Of a stretch of DNA of 64,000 bases, positions 26,125-34,815 are shown one piece after another. This DNA comes from Bin87 sp964347975 (GTDB taxonomy: Bacteria > Chloroflexota > Dehalococcoidia > Lucifugimonadales > UBA3495), in assembly GCA_964347975.1 (NCBI GenBank), contig CAYGAY010000011.1:1-64000 (forward strand). The letters are read 5' to 3'. The notes beneath the pieces were generated by a model. That model did no database searches and was not told where the DNA came from. It was given only the letters and a program-made list of their open reading frames with translations. The position numbers were made by a program, and so were the translations under genes. The stretch's first letter is position 1. Each line of letters starts with the position of its first letter.

Positions 26125-26742
26125 TTAGGCTTGCGGGGAGAAGCTGGCGGGCACTAGGACTTTGGTCTGCTGGTTGACCAGGAACTCCCGGGTGGGCGGA
26201 GGCCAGTGCGGGCTGGCGGAGGCCTCGGTCCGGATACGGTCGCGCGCGCCCAGATCCTCGTAGGGCCAGATGTGAACCCACTTGTTCAGCCCGCCGAATT
26301 CGCTATACAGGCCGGCGGCCAGTGGTGAGAACTTTTCCCGGTGCTCAATGGCGGCGGACCAGATGTCCAGAACCTTGGGCATCGCCCCGTTCTGATATTC
26401 GTAAATCCGCATTTCATAGACGTTGCCCAGTTTTTGGCCGCCGCCCATGGGCCGCATGAAGGGAGCCGGATGGTAGATCTCGGATTCCATGTGGAGGATG
26501 GTACCCTGGCTGTCCGGGGGCCAGTTGGGGTCTTTACTGGCAGCGGCGCGGATCTCCTCCCGTTCATCCAGGCTCTCGTAGGGCCAGATATGGATGACCT
26601 GATTCAGCGGGCCGATTTCGGTGTGGAAGAATGCGGCCAGCTTGGAATACTGTTCTCGGTGGGGCAGCGCTTTCTCGAAGGCTTCTTCAAAAATCGGCAC
26701 GCCTCCGGGCTTGAGGTCGTAAGTGCGAACTTCATAGATCAT
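26125..26742 (-). CDS. NIPSNAP-family protein with two domains
   Basis: 205 aa made of two tandem ferredoxin-like NIPSNAP modules: MIYEVRTYDLKPGGVPIFEEAF (residues 1-100) and VYEMRIYEYQNGAMPKVLDIW (105-205). Each holds the HIWPYE block (LNQVIHIWPYESLDER and LNKWVHIWPYEDLGAR). The function in bacteria is unknown; the family often lies near aromatic or hydrocarbon degradation genes. Monocistronic by spacing. Confidence 0.85.
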   Translation of the reverse strand: MIYEVRTYDLKPGGVPIFEEAFEKALPHREQYSKLAAFFHTEIGPLNQVIHIWPYESLDEREEIRAAASKDPNWPPDSQGTILHMESEIYHPAPFMRPMGGGQKLGNVYEMRIYEYQNGAMPKVLDIWSAAIEHREKFSPLAAGLYSEFGGLNKWVHIWPYEDLGARDRIRTEASASPHWPPPTREFLVNQQTKVLVPASFSPQA

Positions 26743-26920
26743 GGGGCCGTACCTCCTGGCAGGCGGGATTTTGCAGGTGTCGGATTAAGCGGAAAGATAA
26801 TCCATGCAACGGCCGCAGTCTAGCAGACAGGTAGAATCGGGGCAACCGAGCGGGGTATTATGTACGCGACGCCGCTGTGGAAGCGGCGTGACGAAGATAC
26901 TGCAAGGAGGTTTCGCTACG

Positions 26921-28288
26921 ATGGGCGCAACTGAAATGGTAGCAAAGTGGGTTGTGGAGACGACCTATGAGGACATTCCTCCCGACGCAATTCGCGTCGC
27001 CAACGAGTCCTGTTTTGACCTGCTTGGAGTGATCCTGGCCGGCTCCACCCAGAAGGTGGGGGAGATCATCCGGGGTTACGCCGGCGATCTGGGCGGCGCC
27101 GAGGAGGCCACGATTTTGGCTACCGGCGAGCGCACGTCGGTCCTCAACGCCGCGCTGGTCAACGGCACCATGGGCCATGCGCTGGACTATGACGATTTCG
27201 GCGGTTTCGGGCATCCCACCGTCGCCATCTTCCCCGCGCTGCTGGCCTTGGGTGAGAGCATCGGCGCTACTGGCCGGGACCTCATGGAGGCTTACGTCGT
27301 TGGGTGTGAGGTCGGCCTGGCTGTAGATTACGCCACCCACTACCATACCCAGCAGATGCATCGTGGGTTCCACAGCACGGCCATCCTGGGCCGGCTCGCG
27401 GCGGCAGCGGCCTGCGCCAAGCTGCTCAAACTGAACGCTGAGCAGACCACCATGGCGCTGGGCATGGCCGGGTCCATGGCCGGCGGCGTCATCCATAACT
27501 TCGGCACCATGACCAAGCCGTTGCACGCCGGCATGACCTGCCGCGACGGCGTGATGGCGGCGCAGCTGGCCCAACGCGGTTTCACCGCCGGCGACCAGAT
27601 CCTGGAGCATCCGGTGGGCTTTACGGCCACGGTCATCGGCGACGAGCACACCAACCTCGAAGAAGCGGCCGGGAAGCTGGGCAAGCCTTTCCGGGTACAG
27701 GACGCCCTGATGATCAAGAAGTATCCGTCCTGCGGGGGGAATCATGCCATGCTGGACAGCGTGTTCGGCCTGATGCGCGAGCACCGGTTCGGCCACGAAG
27801 ACGTCGCCAACGCCGAAGTGGTGCAGTCCTACGCCTCGACGGTGATGCTCTACGAGGAGCCGGAGAGCGACCTGAAGGGCAAGTTCAGCGCCAAGTACAA
27901 CATGGCGGCAGCCCTGGTGGAGGGTGAAATCGCCATCGATACCTTCACCGACGACAAGATTGTTGACCCGGACATAGTGGGCATGATGGAAAGGGTCCGC
28001 ATTCGAGTCCAGTCCAAGTTCGAGCGAGGCGGCGGCACGGTCTCCAAGGGGGCGCCCATCCGCATCACGCTGAAGGATGGCCGGGTGTTCGAGCACGAAA
28101 CGCCTCGTGGCAACATCCTGGGCAGCCAGGCCAACCCGTGGGGAATCGAAAACATCGCCGGCAAGTTCCGCAACAACGTGGGGCTGGTACTGTCGGACGA
28201 CCGCGTTGAGGACGCAGTGAGCCAGTGGCAGGACGTGACGCAGGTCGGGGACGTCGGGGAGGCGATACGGGGGACGCTGGTGCGGTAG
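26921..28288 (+). CDS. MmgE/PrpD family protein
   Basis: 455 aa. All-helical N-terminal domain and C-terminal lid typical of MmgE/PrpD: NGTMGHALDYDDF, HPTVAIFPALLALGE, FHSTAILGRLAAAAA, then KKYPSCGGNH. Characterised members are 2-methylcitrate or cis-aconitate related enzymes, but the family is broad and no methylcitrate-cycle genes are adjacent. The ATG at 26921 follows AAGGAGG by ten bases; the upstream open frame is not used. Confidence 0.88.
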   Translation: MGATEMVAKWVVETTYEDIPPDAIRVANESCFDLLGVILAGSTQKVGEIIRGYAGDLGGAEEATILATGERTSVLNAALVNGTMGHALDYDDFGGFGHPTVAIFPALLALGESIGATGRDLMEAYVVGCEVGLAVDYATHYHTQQMHRGFHSTAILGRLAAAAACAKLLKLNAEQTTMALGMAGSMAGGVIHNFGTMTKPLHAGMTCRDGVMAAQLAQRGFTAGDQILEHPVGFTATVIGDEHTNLEEAAGKLGKPFRVQDALMIKKYPSCGGNHAMLDSVFGLMREHRFGHEDVANAEVVQSYASTVMLYEEPESDLKGKFSAKYNMAAALVEGEIAIDTFTDDKIVDPDIVGMMERVRIRVQSKFERGGGTVSKGAPIRITLKDGRVFEHETPRGNILGSQANPWGIENIAGKFRNNVGLVLSDDRVEDAVSQWQDVTQVGDVGEAIRGTLVR

Positions 28289-28391
28289 GCGGCCTTGCTG
28301 GAGTTATGCCGGCCGCGCGTTGCTTTATAATTGAAGGGACGCGGCGGCCGGCCAATCCGTCTTGCTGGTTGCCCGCGTAAGGAGGCGGAAA

Positions 28392-28649
28392 ATGCCTAAA
28401 TCAGCCTTTGTATTTTTGATGGTGCTGCTGACCGGATGCTTTCTGGTGATGGTCGGGCTGATGGGTGCAATTTCCGCTGACTGCCCGCGCCCGCTGTTGC
28501 AGTTTCCCATACTCCCGCCACACTGTGCCGCGCTTGCCGGCTGCGCCAGCATGGGATTGCTGCTGTTCCTAGTCGGTGCAATCGGCACTTCGGTAGCCGG
28601 GATATATGACGCAATCAGCCAGGACCGCAAGATTGAGCGCAGCCCATGA
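28392..28649 (+). CDS. small membrane protein
   Basis: 85 aa, two hydrophobic segments (about 5-27 and 50-73), cysteines on both. AAGGAGG before the ATG is a clear ribosome-binding site. It overlaps the next small membrane gene by four bases (ATGA). No family recognised. Confidence 0.6.
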   Translation: MPKSAFVFLMVLLTGCFLVMVGLMGAISADCPRPLLQFPILPPHCAALAGCASMGLLLFLVGAIGTSVAGIYDAISQDRKIERSP

Positions 28650-28837
28650 GCCGGAAAACACTATTGCAGACTGTCCACATGGTCCTCTTCGGCTTCTTTG
28701 CCGCTGCGGCTTTATCAGGGGCAGTGTCATGGCTGACAACCAGCAAGTTGGAAGGGCTGGTAGTCGGCGCCACCGTGGCAGCAGTCATCGCCACTAGCAG
28801 CGCGTTTGTGGAGCGAATATTTCCGCTGGATGAGTAG
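28646..28837 (+). CDS. small membrane protein
   Basis: 63 aa with two membrane segments (about 10-31 and 37-54), starting inside the stop codon of the upstream gene. The two proteins are probably made together and may associate. Between its stop and 29025 I see no gene; a bulged hairpin (GGGAAGGC/GCCTCCC, near 28860-28880) could end transcription. Confidence 0.55.
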   Translation: MSRKTLLQTVHMVLFGFFAAAALSGAVSWLTTSKLEGLVVGATVAAVIATSSAFVERIFPLDE

Positions 28838-29024
28838 GAGGCTGGTGGTGCATCAGAAAGGGAAGGCCAATAAGCCTCCCCTCTCCTGCGGTAAAAACTA
28901 GTAAAAACCTTGCACTGGTGTTAGCCAATGAGGCCCCGCAGGAATTCGCGGCTCTGGCGCATGGCAATATCGGGGTCAGGCGCTTGCCCGCATTGGCGCC
29001 CGAGGAAATCTCCGCGGCGCCCGT

Positions 29025-29267
29025 TCACTGGTGGTTCCAATGCTTCAATGAGCACGGATTCCAGACCCTACTGTCGTACCAGGAGTGATCGGACCTGATC
29101 ATCTGGCTCAAGTAAGAGTTAACTGTGTCCGCCGGCGTTGCTCCGGTAAGGGTTCGCAGACCGCGTTCACCTATCATCTGCGTGATTACGTCGTACTTGA
29201 GTGGGGCGTCAGCATCCTCCAAAACGGTTAGAATTGCTTCACGCCAGCCAATTTCGCGGTTTGTCAT
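29025..29267 (-). CDS. orphan HARE-HTH-like winged helix protein, probably truncated
   Basis: 80 aa. Residues 8-57 match the HARE-HTH pattern: WREAILTVLEDADAPLKYDVI, then GLRTLTGATPADTVNSYLSQMI. In bacteria this domain usually sits in restriction or DNA-modification proteins several hundred residues long. Here the chain stops after 20 more residues, so it may be a free-standing reader or a remnant. A GGAGGAGG ribosome-binding site touches the ATG at 29267, so it could still be expressed. Confidence 0.5.
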   Translation of the reverse strand: MTNREIGWREAILTVLEDADAPLKYDVITQMIGERGLRTLTGATPADTVNSYLSQMIRSDHSWYDSRVWNPCSLKHWNHQ

Positions 29268-29300
29268 GCCTCCTCCGAGTGCTATGTGATCCGTTCCGGG

Positions 29301-30686
29301 TTAGTCGTCCATCTCCGGCATCAACACGAACTCGGGGTAAGACTCCATGCCCAGTTCGGCGGCGTCCTGGCCGATTCGTTCGGTGGCCTCGGAGACCCGG
29401 ACCCCGATGGTTTTCTCTATGGCGAACCAGACGACCCACGACAAACCGAAGACGAATGCGCCGATGGACAAGATGCCGATGAGCTGGGTGACAAAATTGC
29501 CGCCGGCGGCGATGCACACCGCGACGGTGCCCCAAACCCCGGCAAACAGGTGAACCGGCACCGCGCCAACCACGTCGTCAACCTTGACGATCTCCAGCAG
29601 CTTAATCCCGCCGGTACAGATTGCTCCGCCGGTGATGCCGATTATGACCGCCCAGAAGTGGGGCGCGATGTCAGGGCCGGCCGTTATGGAAACCAAACCG
29701 GCCAACCCTCCGTTAAGGCCCACCAACAAGTCTATGCGCCCAAACACCAGGCGGGACAGGGCAATGGCGGTGATGACGCCGGCCGCTGCCGCCAGATTGG
29801 TGTTCACAAGAACATTGCTCATCCCCACCGCGTCGCCGGCCGATCCCAGGGCCAATTGGGATCCTCCGTTGAAACCGAACCAGCCGAACCACAGGACGAA
29901 TACGCCCAGGGTCACCAGCACGACGTTGGACGGCGGAGTGGCGCGCACGCTGCCGTCCGGCCGGAACTTGCCCAAGCGTGGCCCAACCACCAGCGCCCCG
30001 GCCAGGGCGGCCCAGCCGCCGGCGCTGTGGACGATGGTGGAGCCGGCGAAGTCCTGAAAACCCATCTCCGAAAGCCAGCCGCCGCCCCAGGTCCAGGCTC
30101 CGATGATAGGGTAGATGAACGCCGTCAGCAGTAGAGTGAAGAGAAAGAATGACCACATATGAACGCGCTCAGCCAACGTGCCGGACACGATTGACGCTGT
30201 GGTGGCAACGAAGACCATCTGGAAGAACCAGTCGGACATCACCGAATAACCGTTGCTTATGACCCCCTCCAGGGCGGAGTCGTCTCCGCCGATCAGGGCG
30301 ATCTCGTCGGCGGATGGGCCGTAGAGCGGCCAGACGACCGTGCCAATGACCGACTGGACGTTGTTGTACATCAGGTTGTACCCGATGAAATAGAAGGCCA
30401 AACCGGCGATGGAGTAGAGGCCGATGTTCTTCAGGCAGATCATGGAGGCGTTCTTGGTCCGCACCGAACCGGCCTCCAGCATAGTGAAACCGGCGCACAT
30501 CCACATCACCAACGCGCCCCAGATGAGAAAGGCGAACGTGTTGAGTATGAACTGTGTTTCGTCGCTGACGCCGGCAGCGTGGGCGGCGTGAGGCCAGGCG
30601 ACGAAGGCCAGCGCCGGCAAGATCAAGGCTGCCGCAATAGCGATAAGGCGATAACGGGAGGTGGGCAGGCCCGGCGGCATTCGCAT
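29301..30686 (-). CDS. amt: ammonium transporter
   Basis: 461 aa. An N-terminal signal-like segment is followed by eleven membrane helices. Amt hallmarks: DWFFQMVFVATTASIVSGTLAERV, DFAGSTIVHSAGGWAALAGA with the first pore histidine, and VPVHLFAGVWGT with the second. It takes up ammonium by passing NH3/H+ through the pore. No glnK-type PII gene is adjacent. GGAG seven bases before the ATG at 30686 sets the start. Confidence 0.93.
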   Translation of the reverse strand: MRMPPGLPTSRYRLIAIAAALILPALAFVAWPHAAHAAGVSDETQFILNTFAFLIWGALVMWMCAGFTMLEAGSVRTKNASMICLKNIGLYSIAGLAFYFIGYNLMYNNVQSVIGTVVWPLYGPSADEIALIGGDDSALEGVISNGYSVMSDWFFQMVFVATTASIVSGTLAERVHMWSFFLFTLLLTAFIYPIIGAWTWGGGWLSEMGFQDFAGSTIVHSAGGWAALAGALVVGPRLGKFRPDGSVRATPPSNVVLVTLGVFVLWFGWFGFNGGSQLALGSAGDAVGMSNVLVNTNLAAAAGVITAIALSRLVFGRIDLLVGLNGGLAGLVSITAGPDIAPHFWAVIIGITGGAICTGGIKLLEIVKVDDVVGAVPVHLFAGVWGTVAVCIAAGGNFVTQLIGILSIGAFVFGLSWVVWFAIEKTIGVRVSEATERIGQDAAELGMESYPEFVLMPEMDD

Positions 30687-30741
30687 TTTAAATCTCCGGT
30701 CACGCGTTCGCGTCACTAATCGCTCCAAAGCATATTGCTAC

Positions 30742-30838
30742 GCGCTGGGAGCCCAGCGCAGTCCCGGCCGGCCGTTCGCCGGCCGGCGCTTGGGCCCATC
30801 ACGCCGGGTCCGTCAACCCCTCGGGCCGGCGGACCCGG
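30742..30838. promoter_or_regulatory. three consecutive GC-rich stem-loops between MOSC gene and amt
   Basis: Stem 1: GCGCTGGG/CCCAGCGC (30742-30749, 30752-30759). Stem 2: CCGGCCGGC/GCCGGCCGG (30764-30772, 30778-30786). Stem 3: CCGGGTCCG/CGGACCCGG (30804-30812, 30830-30838). They fill the gap between the stop of the MOSC gene and the amt start, so they could end the former transcript or form a leader of the latter. No U-tract follows. Confidence 0.45.
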
Positions 30839-30877
30839 CCGCGCGCGATGCCTTCCGTTCCGCTTGAGGAACGGGTT

Positions 30878-31315
30878 TTACGGTTCCAGTCGTATGGTAT
30901 CTCCGACCTTGATGTCTCCGCCCTGGAGGACCACGGTCAGGATGCCGCGCCGGCCGAATATCTCTTTTTGCAGGCCGGGGATGAGGGCATCCATTTTCTG
31001 ACACGGTTCGCAGTCGCCGGTGACTTCCAGGGTGACGTGGTCATCCGGATCGCCGATGAAAAAGACGTGGCCCTGGCGAGCCTGCGACAGGTCCATCCCG
31101 GTCACCGTGATGTTTTCCTTTATCTGGCCGGGTTCAAGCCCGTAATGGTCCAACGTCTCTTTGTCCATAACCAGGACTTGTCGGAGGTTGCGCGGGTTGC
31201 GGCTGCGGTCGCCTTCCAATCCTTCCGCCGATATCGCCCGGGCCGCTTCCACCGGGTCGGACGGAGTACCCTTGACGCGGGCGATGTGCAGCTTGACTAT
31301 CGTGCCGGATTGCAT
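30878..31315 (-). CDS. MOSC-domain protein
   Basis: 145 aa, a stand-alone MOSC domain: GLEGDRSRNPRNLRQVLVMD near the start and the conserved cysteine region VTGDCEPCQKMD. MOSC proteins bind molybdenum cofactor or transfer sulfur to it. The stand-alone short form is often found in bacteria with many Mo enzymes. AGGAG eight bases upstream of the ATG at 31315 fixes the start; the frame is open further upstream without coding character. Confidence 0.85.
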   Translation of the reverse strand: MQSGTIVKLHIARVKGTPSDPVEAARAISAEGLEGDRSRNPRNLRQVLVMDKETLDHYGLEPGQIKENITVTGMDLSQARQGHVFFIGDPDDHVTLEVTGDCEPCQKMDALIPGLQKEIFGRRGILTVVLQGGDIKVGDTIRLEP

Positions 31316-31416
31316 GATGTGGCTCCTGGTGGCGGGACCGACCCGGCCCCGGAAGATATCTGCTTCGGATAGCGGGATTTTAGGGTATGACCGGGAAGTT
31401 GGCAAACGGCGCATTT

Positions 31417-31445
31417 TTGCCGTAGGCCGGACGATTGGGTAGAAT
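31417..31445 (+). promoter_or_regulatory. sigma-70 type promoter of the enoyl-CoA hydratase gene
   Basis: TTGCCG (31417-31422), a 17-nt spacer and TAGAAT (31440-31445), 53 bp before the ATG at 31499. Confidence 0.5.
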
Positions 31446-31498
31446 GCGCAGCAATTCGTTGACCCGGCCTTTCGCCGGAGTTTTGTGAGGCTACCGTT

Positions 31499-32350
31499 AT
31501 GGCTTACGAGTTTATCAAGACTGAGGTGGTGGACGGGGTGCTGGTGATGACCATGCACGACCCGCCGACACGCAATGCGCTGGGGCCGGATATGGCCGCG
31601 GAGATGTTCGAGCGACTGGACGAGTTTGAGAATAACCCGGAAGAGCGGGTGCTGCTGCTGACCGGGACCGAACCGTCCTTCTGCTCCGGGGCCAACGTCC
31701 GCGGGTTCCGGCAGCGCATTGACGAGCGGGAGCGCGCAACGGAACCGGAACCGCTGACCTGGGGCAAGATGGAGTATATCAAGGGCCGGCAGCGCAGCGG
31801 CGAAAGCGGCCCGCAGGTCAATTTCGTGCCCCTGCGCATTCACGACCTGCAAAAGCCGTCCATCGCCGTGGTGAACGGCCCGGCCGCCGGGGTGGGCTGC
31901 GGGTTAGCGCTGTCGTGCGACATCCGCGTTGTGGGGGACAGCGGGCGTCTGTCCGAGCGGTTCGTGCTCAACGGGTTGATTCCGGGGGACGGCAGCTGCT
32001 GGCAGTTGCCCAAGCTGATCGGCACCAGCAACACCCTGCTGCTGCAGTACACCGGCGACTGGATGGCCGGCGAAGACGCGGTGCGCATCGGCCTGGCCAG
32101 CAAGTGTTTTCCCGACGACCACTTGATGGAAGGAGCCATGGAACTGGCGACCCGCATCGCCAAAGGGCCGACGGTGGCGCACTCGCTGACCAAATACCTG
32201 GTGCACGAGAGCATGGAGCTGTCCTTCCGCGAAGCGCTGGAGTTGGCGTCGGCTGCCCAGGAACACGTGCGCCGCACCGAGGACCACAAAATCGCGGTGC
32301 AGTGGTTCCTGGACAAGAACCGGGGAATGCCGCCCTTCGTTGGGAGATAA
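31499..32350 (+). CDS. enoyl-CoA hydratase/isomerase family protein
   Basis: 283 aa crotonase fold. Oxyanion-hole segments are FCSGANVRGF and VNGPAAGVGCGLALSCDIRV. Of the two usual hydratase glutamates, the second region reads FVLNGLIPGDGSCWQLPKLIG, with Asp/Gly in place of a clear Glu, so isomerase, hydrolase or other crotonase chemistry is as likely as hydration. The substrate is some acyl-CoA. It stands alone, followed by a 590-bp gap. Confidence 0.82.
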   Translation: MAYEFIKTEVVDGVLVMTMHDPPTRNALGPDMAAEMFERLDEFENNPEERVLLLTGTEPSFCSGANVRGFRQRIDERERATEPEPLTWGKMEYIKGRQRSGESGPQVNFVPLRIHDLQKPSIAVVNGPAAGVGCGLALSCDIRVVGDSGRLSERFVLNGLIPGDGSCWQLPKLIGTSNTLLLQYTGDWMAGEDAVRIGLASKCFPDDHLMEGAMELATRIAKGPTVAHSLTKYLVHESMELSFREALELASAAQEHVRRTEDHKIAVQWFLDKNRGMPPFVGR

Positions 32351-32379
32351 ATGAAATCCCTCCTGGGCCGGGGGATCGG

Positions 32380-32634
32380 GAAGAAAAACCGGCAGGGCCT
32401 TTTCAAAATCCGGTGTTGGTGGAGGATATTGCGACTGGTTGGACGGCAAGGCGTTGTGCCCGGCCGGTCAGCGGTTCCCGTTCCGACCACAATTGACACT
32501 GGCCCCGCAGCAGGGCCAAGGCCCTCGCTCTGGGGAAATACTTTGCCCCAAGGCAGACATTGGTCGGTAAGTTGGGCCAGTTCCTGGCGCAGCAGGGCAA
32601 ATTCTTCCGGCAAGGTCGTCGAGCCTGTCATCAT
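32380..32634 (-). pseudogene. possible decayed gene in the 32351-32940 gap
   Basis: ATG codons at 32634 and 32631 follow a very strong GGAGGAGG ribosome-binding site, and the first 25 codons (MMTGSTTLPEEFALLRQELAQ) look coding. The frame then has no stop and runs antisense through the hydratase gene, while a second frame near 32450-32340 also looks protein-like (PPPTPDFEKALPVFLPDPP). A frameshifted small gene fits best. No family recognised; the end given is approximate. Confidence 0.25.
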
Positions 32635-32721
32635 CCACCTCCTCCACACCTCTATTTTCCTGCTTGCTCCACGACTTTGAAAAGACCCTGCGCACTCACG
32701 CGTACCCACTTTCCGCAAACT

Positions 32722-32825
32722 GTCATGGCGAGCGTAGCGTGGCAATCCGGTTGCCGAAGGATGCGTCGCTCCGCCCGCGAGATTGCCCGATTGGTCAAAG
32801 ATCGGGCTTCGCTTCTCGCAATGAC
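32722..32825. repeat. MITE-like inverted repeat (GTCAT...ATGAC), copy 2
   Basis: Begins GTCATGGCGAGCGTAGCGTG and ends CTCGCAATGAC, matching the copies at 12256 and 54073. The interior differs in length (104 bp here). It lies in the gap before the VOC gene. Confidence 0.7.
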
Positions 32826-32940
32826 AAAGAGGGGTGCGCGTGAGGCGTGTCGCGCCAGAGATGCGGACTTTCTTTTGAGCTATCCCCTTGTTATCATTGC
32901 ACCACTCAGAAACACTCCATCGCAGGAAAGGGAGGAAATT

Positions 32941-33444
32941 ATGGCTTACACGCCGAGAAGATTGGGACACGTGAACATATTCGTCCGAAATGCGGAGCGG
33001 GCCCGGGACTGGTACGCGGACCTGTTGGGCCTGCATTGCTACGGGTTCAGGCCGGGAGGCGCCGCCTTCATGTCGGCGGACCTGGAGAACTCCCATGAGA
33101 TCGCGCTGACCGAGGTGGGGGAGAAGGCCCTGGGGCCGCAGGGCGGGCAGGTGGGCCTGAACCACATGGCCTGGTATATGGACACGCTGGAGGATCTGAA
33201 GGAGCTTTACCATCGGGTCAAGGAGAAGAACATCCCCATCGATCGGGTTTCGGACCATGGTCACGCCATCGGCATCTACATCCGCGACCCCGACGGCAAC
33301 GGCATCGAACTGTCCTACGAGATGCCACGCAATGAGTGGGGACACGACGAGAGCGGGTACATGATCGGCAACACTGCCAAGGGCCGGCTCTCCGGGCCGT
33401 GGGACGAGGAACTGGCCGCCCAGGCGGCGCTGGTAGCGCATTAG
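32941..33444 (+). CDS. VOC-family (glyoxalase/extradiol dioxygenase fold) protein
   Basis: 167 aa. One pair of beta-alpha-beta-beta-beta modules: LGHVNIFVRNAERARDWYADLLGL and VGLNHMAWYMDTLEDLKE, with YIRDPDGNGIELSYE. The metal-ligand pattern His/His/Glu (GHVNIF, LNHMAW, GIELSYE) resembles type I extradiol dioxygenases or glyoxalase-like enzymes. A GGGAGG ribosome-binding site precedes the ATG. Substrate unknown. Confidence 0.85.
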   Translation: MAYTPRRLGHVNIFVRNAERARDWYADLLGLHCYGFRPGGAAFMSADLENSHEIALTEVGEKALGPQGGQVGLNHMAWYMDTLEDLKELYHRVKEKNIPIDRVSDHGHAIGIYIRDPDGNGIELSYEMPRNEWGHDESGYMIGNTAKGRLSGPWDEELAAQAALVAH

Positions 33445-33539
33445 GCTGGACCGTCCAACCACGGCATAGCTTTTCGGGGCGTCATATGACGCCCCGGTTT
33501 CTTCAAATCCTTACCCGCTGCTCATTCGACGCAGCGGGT

Positions 33540-34322
33540 TTAGTGCATCACCAGCCCGCCATCCACGTTGATGGTCTGTCCGGTGATGTTCCGCGCGCCC
33601 GGGCTGGCCAGAAAAGCGGCCATTGCGGCAATGTCCTCCGGCTCGTTGGCCCGGCCGATGGGGATGTTGGACGCCCGCTGCGCCTGCAATTCGTCAACTG
33701 ATACTCCCAGCTCCGCCGCCCGCTGTTCCATGGTGCTGCTGGACATGGCAGTGATCGTTGAACCGGGACAGATGGCGTTGACGTTGATATCGTAACGCGC
33801 CAATTGGTGCGCCGCGATGAGCGTCATTGAGATCACAGCTCCCTTGCTGGCGGCATAGGCAGCGTTGGAGGTGCCCCGGTAGCCCTTGCCGGCGATGGAC
33901 GCGATGTTGACGATGCGGCCGCCATTGCCCTGCTCGATCATCTGCCGGGCGGCGCGCTGCATGACGAAGAACGCGCCCCGGGCGTTGACCCGGTGGATGC
34001 GATCCCAGTCATCCTCGGTGATGTCCATGATGTCCAGGTAACGGGTCACGCCGGCGTTGTTCACCAGAATGTCCACGCGGCCCAGGGCGTTCACCGCCTC
34101 GGCGATCACCCGGTCGATGTCCGTGCCGTCGCCAATGTCGGCGGCGATGGCAACGCTTTGCCGCCCGGTCGCCCGAACGTCCGTCGCCGTCTCTTCTACG
34201 TTATCGGCCAGGATGTCCGTTACCGCTACATTGGCCCCGTCGTTGGCCAGCGCCAGCGCCGTGGCCCGACCCATGCCGCGCCCCGCGCCGGTGACCAATG
34301 CAACTTTTCCTTCCAGAGACAT
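33540..34322 (-). CDS. short-chain dehydrogenase/reductase
   Basis: 260 aa classical SDR: NAD(P) motif TGAGRGMG, NNAG, and the catalytic set Asn-Ser-Tyr-Lys with IASIAGKG and YAASK. An aspartate at the end of the second strand (AVTDILAD) favours NAD over NADP. C-terminal INVDGGL is typical of FabG-like enzymes. Substrate unknown; it stands near other small oxidoreductases. Confidence 0.9.
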   Translation of the reverse strand: MSLEGKVALVTGAGRGMGRATALALANDGANVAVTDILADNVEETATDVRATGRQSVAIAADIGDGTDIDRVIAEAVNALGRVDILVNNAGVTRYLDIMDITEDDWDRIHRVNARGAFFVMQRAARQMIEQGNGGRIVNIASIAGKGYRGTSNAAYAASKGAVISMTLIAAHQLARYDINVNAICPGSTITAMSSSTMEQRAAELGVSVDELQAQRASNIPIGRANEPEDIAAMAAFLASPGARNITGQTINVDGGLVMH

Positions 34323-34345
34323 GAGGTTTCCTCCCGGCGGGGTGA

Positions 34346-34753
34346 TTAGTTTTGCTGCGCCAGAGGCTCAATAATGTCCAGCAGCGTCGCCACCTCGCTC
34401 AGCGAGTCTGCGATGTCGTCAGCGTGCAAAAACCGCTTGCGCTGGTAGAAATTTCTGTGCAGACCGTTGGCAATTTCGCGTAAACCTCGGAGCCGGCTGT
34501 CGCCTGTCATCTGGCCGGCCTGGTACAGCACTTCGCCAAAATGCTCGTGCCGGGCGTACTGCCAGCCCTGTGCCGTGGCCACGGCTTTAGCCATCCAGGC
34601 GGCTGCCCCCCAGCCCTTTTCCGAGGCTTGATGCAGGTCGTCCTCGGCCAGGTAGTGGTGGCTGCGCTCCAGGAAGTGGCGCGACTGGAGGCAGTAATCC
34701 TCAATGGTTTCACCGAATTCATCAAAAGGTTCTATCGGGGCCATTTGGGTCAT
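34346..34753 (-). CDS. HEPN/PaREP1-like helical protein
   Basis: 135 aa, all-helical. The block YLAEDDLHQASEKGWGAAAWMAKAVATAQGW resembles the PaREP1/HEPN-like families, in which the ASEKxWGAA core is conserved. HEPN proteins include RNases of toxin systems, but the R-x4-6-H catalytic motif is not evident, so toxin activity is doubtful. The ATG at 34753 follows TTGAGGTG. It lies 62 bp downstream of the PLD gene on the same strand. Confidence 0.55.
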   Translation of the reverse strand: MTQMAPIEPFDEFGETIEDYCLQSRHFLERSHHYLAEDDLHQASEKGWGAAAWMAKAVATAQGWQYARHEHFGEVLYQAGQMTGDSRLRGLREIANGLHRNFYQRKRFLHADDIADSLSEVATLLDIIEPLAQQN

Positions 34754-34815
34754 AGTCTGACACCTCAAGGGGTGCTGGGGTGAAAAGATGTCGGCATTAT
34801 AGCAGTCGCAGACGG

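Noticed and set aside
31840..33462. 540-codon minus-strand open frame
   Set aside because: It runs antisense through the enoyl-CoA hydratase and VOC genes; high GC leaves few stops. Only its part near 32634 has a ribosome-binding site.
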